Assembly (NCBI RefSeq): GCF_000208925.1 | Contig: NW_001914903.1 | Span: forward strand, 20,441 to 84,440 | Direction of reading: 5' to 3' | DNA: 64,000 bases | Source of the DNA: Entamoeba histolytica HM-1:IMSS | Lineage: Eukaryota > Evosea > Mastigamoebida > Endamoebidae | Part shown: one piece after another, positions 41,010 to 48,315 of the stretch | Numbering within the stretch: position 1 is the stretch's first letter | How the letters are laid out: the number at the start of each line of letters is the position of its first letter | Translations under genes and position numbers: made by a program | The notes under the pieces: model-generated | Told to the model about the DNA's origin: nothing | The model's input: only the letters and a program-made list of their open reading frames with translations | The model's database searches: none

Positions 41010-43899
41010 ATGAACAAGAAAGAAGAAATAGAAGAAGAGGAAGTAATGAAAATATTTAAAGAAGAAGAAATGAAAGAACAAGAAGATATACAATTTATTA
41101 ACTACTATTACAATAAGAAGAAAGTACATCAAATAATTAATATTATTAATAAAAAATGAAATATTAATCAATACATTAGATGATTATTACCATTATATTA
41201 AATCAGTATCTTCCACTATTAACATCATGAATAAAAATAAACAAGAAAGAAGTGGAAAGAGAAGTATAGAAAGAATATTACAATCAAAAATATGTAGATT
41301 AAGAGATTTACTCCATAATAAACAATATATGAAATTAAAAAGAATATTACATATTAAGAAATATGATATATATCATATTAAAATAAAAACAAATAAACAA
41401 ATAAACTATTATAAATACCTCCGAAAGATGAAAATAATAGAAATAGAAGCAAGAAAGAATAATTTGAAAAGAATAAGATTGAATTATAAAATGATGAAAT
41501 ATGGAAAAAGACAACATCTAAATAAGCCTAAAGAAGATGAATATCCAGATAATATCTCCACTATTAATTTCTGGAAATGAATCTATGAAACTAATACCAA
41601 TATAGATTTCCTGAATATTAATTTATATGAAATATTAATTGAAAACAGAATTAATAATAGAATGGCTATAATCACTCCCAATGAACTAGAGTGTGCTATT
41701 AAATTTATTGCTAACTGGAAGGCACCGGGAGTTGATAAAATACAAGGATTTTGGATTAAATATTTAGAACAACCAAAGAAATACTTATTAAAATTATTTA
41801 ATGAATGGTTAAATAATCCTAATGAAATCCCTCTCCATTTTATTCAAGGAAGGACAATATTAATATATAATAAAAGTAATAAATTGGATCCACAGAATTA
41901 CAGACCAATAATTTGTTTAAATTGTCTGTTAAAAGTGTATACATCAATATTAAAGATGAAAATAGAAAGCCAATTGATGCTAAATCCAATTGAAAAACAA
42001 TTATCATTAAATCAAATTGGATGTAAGAAATACACATATGCATCAAAAGAAGGATTATTATACAACACTATAATCAATCAATTATTAATAAAGGCTAAAT
42101 GGAAGTGGTAGAAACATATTATGACGTCTCCAAAGCATATGATAGTATTAATCATCAATGGATTAAACAATGCTTAATATATTTTAATATCCCACTTGTA
42201 GTAATTAATAGTATATTATATATATTAAATAATACATATCTTAATTTATATTATAATCAAGAAAGTGTAGGTATTATTAATGTAGAAAGATGAATAATAC
42301 AAGGTGACAGCCTATCTCCACTCTTATTTGTATTATCTATTGATGTATTATCTAAACAATTAGATAAACAAATAAACAAATTAAATAATAAAATGAATGG
42401 AGAAGAAAAACAAGTCAAGTTAAACCACATATTGTATATGGACGATTTAAAAATAATGACTAATAGCCTCGATGAAATGGAAAAAGCATACAAATTAACT
42501 AAAGAAATATTTAATGCAATAGGATTAAAAATTAATGTAGAAAAGAGTGGGATAATGACTAATATTAATAGTCAAATAAATAGTGAATTAGCTGAATTAC
42601 CAAGAGTAACTAATGATAATCATTATAAATACCTTGGTATTGAAATATGAGATAAAGTAAATATTAATAAATACTGTACAAGAATATTAAATGATGTATC
42701 TTCTATTTTATCATCATTAAACACTATGAAATATAGCATTCTCAATACAATAAGAAAGATTAATAGTGATATAATCTCAAAATTAAGATATGGATTTTGT
42801 ATTGTCCCATGGAAACTAGGAGAATTGGTGAAGATAGATAAACAAATAAGAAAATCATTGATTCACCTCCAATTATATAGTAGAAATATCCCAAAAAGTA
42901 GACTATATGTTAAAATAAATGAATTGGGATTAGGATTAATGTCAGCAAGAGATGAATGTGCTAAAGAATTATTAAGAATATATTTAAAATATAAGTGGAG
43001 ATCAAGCACAGAAATATGAGAAACGATAGAAACAATAAAAGAAAATCCAAATGGAATAATTAAAAGAATGAAGAAAACATTTGGTAAGAAGATTAATTTT
43101 AATGAATTAATGAATGTAATAGAAATAAATGAAAGAAAGCACAATGTAAAGGAAATATTTGAATGGGTAAATAATGAATTAAATGAAAGATATTTAAATG
43201 AATGGAAAGAAAAGAAATGTGGTGAATATATAAGATGTGCAAATGGCACTTTTAATGATAAGAAATTAACAGTAGCCACTTGGAGGTCATTAAATATAAA
43301 AAGAAATGCATTCCTCCAAATAGTAAAGATGCAAGAAGGAGTAACTATGACAGGAAATATTAAATCAAAAATACTCCAAAATGATGCTTTAAAATATTGT
43401 AAACATTGCCCTAACACAATTGCATCTATTAATCATATATTGTTATGATGTAATGAAAAAGAATCAAATATTAAAACATGATTATGTTTGTAAACAAATA
43501 TTTAAAGACTTATTAATTACACATTTTAATGAATTTGATGCTATCGACTTTAATAATCCTCCAAAATGTATTTATAATGATAAAATGATAATAACTTACA
43601 TTATTGATTTATTGGTTAGTGACAATTCTTTCCATGCTAGAAGACCAGATATATAATATCAAAATATGAAAGAAAAGAAAGGATATATTATAGATGTTGC
43701 TATATGTCAAGATAATAATTTAGAGTTAAATTATATTCACAAAATAAATAAATACAAAGATTTACAAGAGAAATTAAGAAATAATAGAGAATTAATATAT
43801 GTAGAAATAATACCTGTTATATTATCAATAAATGGATTAATACACAAAGAATCAGCAAGAAGATTAAAAACACTAAAATTACAATTAGACTTCCCCTAA
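41010..43899 (+). pseudogene. LINE ORF2 (reverse transcriptase and restriction-like endonuclease), multiply broken
   Basis: The reading frame is cut by frameshifts near 41150 (A-run), 42100 and 43470 and by stops at 41578, 42291, 42648, 43017, 43446 (all TGA) and 43654 (TAA). Recognisable reverse transcriptase parts are 'NWKAPGVDKIQGFW' (41715-41760), 'YDVSKAYDS' (42118 on, motif A with the first catalytic Asp), 'QGDSLSPLLF' (42300 on) and the catalytic 'YMDD' (42436-42447). Downstream are the CxxC...H...C knuckle ('CKHCPNTIASINHILL', 43400-43445) and the 'RRPD' of the PD-(D/E)xK-like endonuclease (43642 on), with its second Asp in 'GYIIDVAICQ'. Catalytic residues survive although the frame does not, so decay looks fairly recent. 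Confidence 0.85.
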
Positions 43900-43926
43900 A
43901 TCCTACGAACAATAATAATAAAAAAT

Positions 43927-44100
43927 ATGAAAGACTTAATGTTTTACACATTCAATTCTGGCAGTACATTAGAAGAAGAACAATCTAATGTGAGTGTGTT
44001 AGAAATAAACTCTATTACACCAATAGAGCATATTGAAGAAACTGAAATAATCACTTCTCAGTATGAAGAAAATCCAATTATGGATATATCTATCATTTGA
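43927..44100 (+). other. Terminal 57-codon open frame of the LINE
   Basis: A short open frame 'MKDLMFYTFNSGSTLEEEQ' onward to a TGA at 44098, directly before the T tract. It is in the same frame as the last part of ORF2, separated by one TAA at 43897, so it may be the original C-terminus of ORF2 or a 3' UTR open by chance. Its last third overlaps the region shared with the SINEs. Confidence 0.4.
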
Positions 44101-44120
44101 CCTTTTTTTTTTTTTTTTTA

Positions 44121-44142
44121 TTTAAATAATACAATTATAAAA
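44121..44142. repeat. Target-site duplication half, type L (inverted)
   Basis: A 22-bp sequence between the LINE T tract and SINE B (TTTAAATAATACAATT...). It is the exact reverse complement of 35417-35438. One base separates it from SINE B. Confidence 0.75.
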
Positions 44143-44143
44143 G

Positions 44144-44793
44144 TTCGAAGATGGCACGTCAGAGACACCACATGAAACCCTAAAATAATCCCATGCTTCG
44201 AATCTCCCAGTTATCGTCTGGTCATGACGTGTTTTTGGTGAGATAATATCTATTCAACACTAACTGTTTATTATTATTAATATTTATTAGAAGTGATTAT
44301 TATAAAAGATTAATATTCATTAACATGTATTGTTATTCATTGAGGTGTATTGTTCTTCATTAACGTGTATTGTTATTCATTATTAATTATAAGGATTATT
44401 ATTTACTAAGGAGGTATTATGTATTAAGAATTATCATTTATTAAAGAAGACGCATATATAATTGATATTGTTGCACAAAAATTAAACATAAGGATATTAT
44501 CAAGGAATAGGGTTTCTTTAAGGTGTGTCGAAGGTTAAAGGAGATGAGCTATAACAGTAAGTTATGGATATACTCTCCTTAAAACAACAATATAAAGAAT
44601 GAGAAATATTATATTACTCATTAAAATCAAAATAAAAGTCAGGCAGCAACTTAAATGAGGAACCATTTAAGTCGAGCATGCTTGCAAAAACTTTATTTCA
44701 ATAGAAATAAAGCGTGTTGAAGAAACTGATTCGCTCACTTCTCAACATGATGAAAAACCTAAAAATAAGGTTAATCATAATTGATTTCTTTTC
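44144..44793 (+). mobile_element. SINE copy B (non-autonomous retrotransposon)
   Basis: The plus-strand twin of copy A, about 645-650 bp, from TTCGAAGATGGCACG to AATTGATTTCTTTT. The first 100 bp are GC-richer than the surroundings (GGCACGTCAGAGACACCACA) and may hold an internal Pol III promoter or structured 5' end; 'GAGACACCACA' also occurs at the start of the LINE (39418 on). The centre has three 20-bp repeats (44328-44387). The last 80 bp resemble the LINE 3' end ('TTGAAGAAACTGA', 'CACTTCTCA'). Near-identity to copy A over 645 bp suggests recent insertion or sequence exchange. Confidence 0.85.
44328..44387 (+). repeat. Three 20-bp tandem repeats inside SINE B
   Basis: Units TATTGTTATTCATTGAGGTG (44328), TATTGTTCTTCATTAACGTG (44348) and a third beginning TATTGTTATTCATTATTAAT (44368), with a partial copy just before. 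Equivalent repeats are present in SINE A on the other strand. Internal short repeats are known from Entamoeba SINEs. Confidence 0.75.
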
Positions 44794-44811
44794 TTTCAAG
44801 TGATGAATTTT
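44794..44811. repeat. Target-site duplication half, type R (inverted)
   Basis: TTTCAAGTGATGAATTTT, the reverse complement of 36102-36119, directly after SINE B. Confidence 0.75.
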
Positions 44812-44918
44812 TTTTCTTCTCTTGAATGAATTAAAAGTAAAATATAAACAAATCAAAATTACAAAAAAACACAATAAATTGTACAATATTCAACTTAATA
44901 CGAGAGACTTCTTCCTAT

Positions 44919-45242
44919 TTAATAGCTTTGTTGTTTCTTCCATTCTTCTAACCTTCCAATTGAACTAGAACAAAAAGAATGATCGAATGACTTTTGGAAG
45001 TGAGCTTCCAATGAATCTGCTGATTCGTTACTATTAACATAATCACAGAAAACGATATTTGTAAAATTTGATTTGATAATTGACTTATTAGCTGAACGAG
45101 AAGGTGGGTGTGGAGGTGATTCAGCATTATCGATTTGTACAGAATCATTCAAAGAGTCATTCGACTCATTGGCAATATAATCAGAATAGCTAAGAAGAAG
45201 TACATCATCAAGAACATCCTTTAGATTTGTTGTTGAAATCAT
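44919..45242 (-). CDS. Hypothetical acidic protein
   Basis: A 107-residue acidic, Ser/Asn/Asp-rich protein ('NESNDSLNDSVQIDNAESPPHPPSRS') with a short C-terminal helix ('SIGRLEEWKKQQSY'). No signal, membrane span or known domain. It resembles in style the small Ser-rich protein at 3456-3761. It lies just beyond SINE B in normal-looking coding sequence with a proper ATG and stop. Function unknown. Confidence 0.5.
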   Translation of the reverse strand: MISTTNLKDVLDDVLLLSYSDYIANESNDSLNDSVQIDNAESPPHPPSRSANKSIIKSNFTNIVFCDYVNSNESADSLEAHFQKSFDHSFCSSSIGRLEEWKKQQSY

Positions 45243-45941
45243 AAAGACTAGAGACTTTGATTTTTTAAGATGATTAGATGGTTTAAATCATCTTCAAAGT
45301 GAGTAGTTGAAAGACGAAAAGAAAGAAATCAAACAATTTTTATTTTTGGATTTTCACTTTTTTGTGAAATTAGGACAGGATCCCAATAATCACCTTATTT
45401 CCCGTTTGATTCTGATAAAATTTTTGGAATCAATATTAAGAGTTATGAAAAAGTTAAATGAAAAGTGAAATCTAAAAATAATTTTATTAAACCCATGATG
45501 AGATAAATTTTTTCTTTTTTCAACAATAATAAGGCAATATACCTTATATATGTCTAAAATTATGCTTTTGAGTTGTAGATTGATAGTTTTTTGTCTTTGT
45601 TATTGTTAAAAAGGCCTTTTCATCAGATTTGAGTCAAAATGTTTTATAAATACTTATTGTTCATCTTTGTCTTGTTTTGTAGTTTATAGAATTTTTGTAA
45701 TAATGCAAATAAATCTAATATTAAATTATTTAATAATCTAGAACTTCTTTAAACCTCAAAAATAATGAATAATCCAAACTACTTGACGTAAAAGGGTTGG
45801 TGATGTTTTTTCTGCGTTTTATATAAATAACTCATCTTCGTTAATTTATCCGAAAAGAAACTAAGAGGATAAAACCTTAAATTGAAAAGACTATAAGTTA
45901 AGAGTAATTTATTTTCATAAAAGAAGCAAAAGATTCGAGAT
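45243..45941. other. Gene-free divergent promoter interval
   Basis: About 700 bp between two small divergent genes. It includes a TATATAAAT-like segment near 45822, roughly 120 bp before the right-hand ATG. No other feature recognised. Confidence 0.5.
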
Positions 45942-46427
45942 ATGTCCAAAGTGGATAGTGACCACTTCTCTCAAACTCAGATGAAAGATGGTTATAAAAC
46001 AAAAAGATATTCTATTGGAATAAAATGTCCTTCTTCTCTAAACCCAGAATGGGAAGATATAAGTCATACTATTCAGCAAAGAGTTCAAAAATTAAATAAA
46101 AAATTTCATAAAGACATTAAAATTGAATTAGTTCAACCAAGTCAAGTTGACCATATAATTGAGCAATCAGAAAGTGAAGAAGTAATTATTGAAAACAATA
46201 GTAATGAAAGAAGAACAACAAGAAGAGAAAGGAGAAGAAAAAGAAAAACTAGGAAAGTTCAACTTCAGGCAAATCAAGAACCTCGAGTAAATCATACTCA
46301 CCAAAGAATTATTACAATAAGAAACAGACAAGAACTTGAAGCATATTTATTATCAATTATTTATATCATCTTTGTCTGTTGTGTTTCTTTACTTATTGCT
46401 TTTGTCATTATTATCATTTTGATCTGA
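45942..46427 (+). CDS. Tail-anchored membrane protein, unknown
   Basis: A 161-residue protein with a polar N-terminal part, a strongly basic stretch (about residues 88-105, 'RRTTRRERRRKRKTRK') and one C-terminal hydrophobic helix (about 135-161, 'LLSIIYIIFVCCVSLLIAFV') ending at the stop. With no signal peptide this is a tail-anchored layout: soluble part in the cytosol, tail in a membrane. It is not an evident SNARE because no heptad zero-layer is visible. Family unknown. Confidence 0.7.
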   Translation: MSKVDSDHFSQTQMKDGYKTKRYSIGIKCPSSLNPEWEDISHTIQQRVQKLNKKFHKDIKIELVQPSQVDHIIEQSESEEVIIENNSNERRTTRRERRRKRKTRKVQLQANQEPRVNHTHQRIITIRNRQELEAYLLSIIYIIFVCCVSLLIAFVIIIILI

Positions 46428-46520
46428 ATAGTAAAAAAAGATATTAAAATGAATTGAATTTATTACTTTGGTTTATTTTATAAATTTAAAACAAAAGTTT
46501 AAATAGTTCTTGTATTAAAA

Positions 46521-47765
46521 TTAAAGACGATATTGAATGGCACCAGCTTTTGTAATATATCTTACCCACTTAATAGTTTTATAGTCTGAAGCAATCTTCA
46601 AATAACGAATTTGTAAACCGGTAGCAGTTAATGCTGGAATAACAAAGTCCATCAAAATTGGTGGTTTATCCCATCTTTGTGATTGAGTGGTTTGGACTAA
46701 ATCAACATCAACAGTAATAGTTTGTTGTGTCTTTCCATTAAATCTGGAAATTCTCCATAATATGGCTGCATGTTCTGGATGATACTTAGCACTTCCAGCT
46801 GTACAACGAGTCTTACACAAAGCAGCATTCTTTGGAACTGGGATCTTAATACGAACATTCTCACCATATTGTAATTCAGAGAATAATGCACGAACATTAA
46901 TATCAAGAGATAAATGAGTCTTAGAAGATTCTTTAATATTATGTAATAATCTAAATTGTTGTGAAATGTTATCAGTTGTTCTGTATTTCATTAAGTCAAA
47001 ATCTCCATCTGGTGGAATGAAATTAATACTTCTGTCTTGATCAAAACGAGTTAATCTAACACATTGGTGGAAAGTAACATCAGCTAATTGAATTGATTTC
47101 TTTTGTGCTGAGTCTCCAAGTAATAAAGCTTTATCATTCATACCAAGTGAACAATCTGGCATTCCAGATAATTGGGTTCTCATTTTAATAACTCCATTGA
47201 CATCATTAGAAAGAATAGTTCCTTTTGCAGATACTGTTAAATTAACACTTTCAATAACATCAAGGAATAATTGATTTTTCTTATAGAAAATATCAGGTGA
47301 TCTCCATGGAATTTGACCTGTAGCTTGAATAGCAATATTTCCTCTTTGAACAGCTTTGGCTTTACCAAATGTAATAAGTGATTGTAATTCATCTTTAGTA
47401 CAAAATTGTGGATAACCAAAGTCAAGAATTTCATCAAGTAATTCATAAATCAAAACATATTGACTCTTAATAGTGTTTTCATCAATAGTACTGAAATAAG
47501 CTTGGAATACTTCAACAATTTTATGTAACACTTCAAACACAACAGCAGCATTATTATTACTTCTTGCTAAAGCAACAATATATAATGAATTAACTCTAAT
47601 ATGATAAAATACAGTTGACCCAACAATCTTAACTGGTAATACATTTTTTTCTGTTAATACATATGACCTAAATGCAGAAGCTACTCCTTTCATCACATCA
47701 TCTCTATAGATTCTTGAGATGAGAAGGTCTCCCTTCGCATTCATGAAGAAGATAGCCGAAATCAT
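46521..47765 (-). CDS. AP2M: Clathrin adaptor AP-2 complex mu subunit
   Basis: A 414-residue mu-adaptin. The start 'MISAIFFMNAKGDLLISRIYRDDV' and the 'VLIYELLDEILDFGYPQ' run match AP-2 mu more closely than AP-1 (RVYRDD against RNYRGD). The C-terminal mu homology domain starts near 155 ('QIPWRSPDIFYKKNQLFLDVIESVNLTVS') and includes 'LSGMPDCSLGMNDK', 'FHQCVRLTRFD' and 'FIPPDGDFDLMKYR'. The linker between the domains, which in animals carries the regulatory threonine, is short here. The role is cargo selection for clathrin endocytosis at the plasma membrane. It ends convergently with the tail-anchored gene, 93 bp apart. Confidence 0.92.
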   Translation of the reverse strand: MISAIFFMNAKGDLLISRIYRDDVMKGVASAFRSYVLTEKNVLPVKIVGSTVFYHIRVNSLYIVALARSNNNAAVVFEVLHKIVEVFQAYFSTIDENTIKSQYVLIYELLDEILDFGYPQFCTKDELQSLITFGKAKAVQRGNIAIQATGQIPWRSPDIFYKKNQLFLDVIESVNLTVSAKGTILSNDVNGVIKMRTQLSGMPDCSLGMNDKALLLGDSAQKKSIQLADVTFHQCVRLTRFDQDRSINFIPPDGDFDLMKYRTTDNISQQFRLLHNIKESSKTHLSLDINVRALFSELQYGENVRIKIPVPKNAALCKTRCTAGSAKYHPEHAAILWRISRFNGKTQQTITVDVDLVQTTQSQRWDKPPILMDFVIPALTATGLQIRYLKIASDYKTIKWVRYITKAGAIQYRL

Positions 47766-48297
47766 AAGAATAGAATAACAAGATTTGAGTTCCTTGCAGA
47801 AAAAAAAGAATTTTCTTAATGAACTTCAAGTGAAACTAGTTCTATAATTTATTTTTATAATTTTTACCATAGTAATGAATTAATTTATTATTTCTTTATC
47901 TGATACTAATAATTCGGGATTTGTTTCATCTCAATTTTAAGAGCTGAAAACTCTGTTGAAATGGAAAAAGAAAAAACAAAAATATAAAAACTTAATTGTT
48001 AGATAAGAATTGTTATTCAAAATTTATCAAGAAAAACATTTTGAGTAAAACAAAATAGTGTAAAAATAAAAACGATGTAATAAAAAAAATCACGAAACGA
48101 AATTGAAGAGAACGAAGGAGTAGAATTTTTGTTTTAAAAGAATATTTAAAGAAAATAATAATTTAAGAATAAAAAAGAAAAAGCAATTAAAAATAAAGGG
48201 GTTGCTGCAAACGTTGTGCAAGTCATAAATACTATCACCGACTCTTACTAAATGTTGTATTAACAAAAAAAAAATAAAAATTAACTAAAACTGAAAA
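47766..48297. other. Divergent promoter interval
   Basis: About 530 bp between AP-2 mu (minus) and the RapGAP gene (plus). A short stretch near 48198-48245 (GGGGTTGCTGCAAACGTTG) is GC-richer than the surroundings, cause unknown. Confidence 0.5.
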
Positions 48298-48305
48298 GAA
48301 CTTTT
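48298..48305 (+). promoter_or_regulatory. GAAC-type element upstream of RapGAP gene
   Basis: GAACTTTT, 10 bp before the ATG at 48316. Confidence 0.4.
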
Positions 48306-48315
48306 ATTAAGTTGT

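Larger units (their letters stand above)
39406..44119 (+). mobile_element. Non-LTR retrotransposon (Entamoeba LINE), decayed
   Basis: A roughly 4.7-kb element: a basic coiled-coil ORF1, then a reverse transcriptase and restriction-like endonuclease ORF2, and a 17-base T tract at 44103-44119. This is the layout of Entamoeba LINEs of the R2/R4-like group, which carry an RLE endonuclease instead of an APE. It begins 84 bp after the HEAT gene stop; the exact 5' end is uncertain. Both ORFs are interrupted, so it is not autonomous now. The terminal 80 bp resemble the 3' end of the SINEs on either side of the segment. A possible weak echo of the 3' flank (TTTAAATAA) precedes the element near 39390. 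Confidence 0.88.

Noticed and set aside
41578..43448. TGA as a tryptophan codon in the LINE
   Set aside because: TGG codons occur throughout the same frames, a TAA is also present, and there are at least three frameshifts, so decay explains it better.
35439..44793. The two 645-bp inverted repeats as terminal inverted repeats of one 9.3-kb DNA transposon
   Set aside because: The interval holds ordinary host genes, and each repeat has its own 3' T tract or T-rich end, internal repeats and LINE-like tail. The flanks match two independent retrotransposon insertions after flipping the middle.
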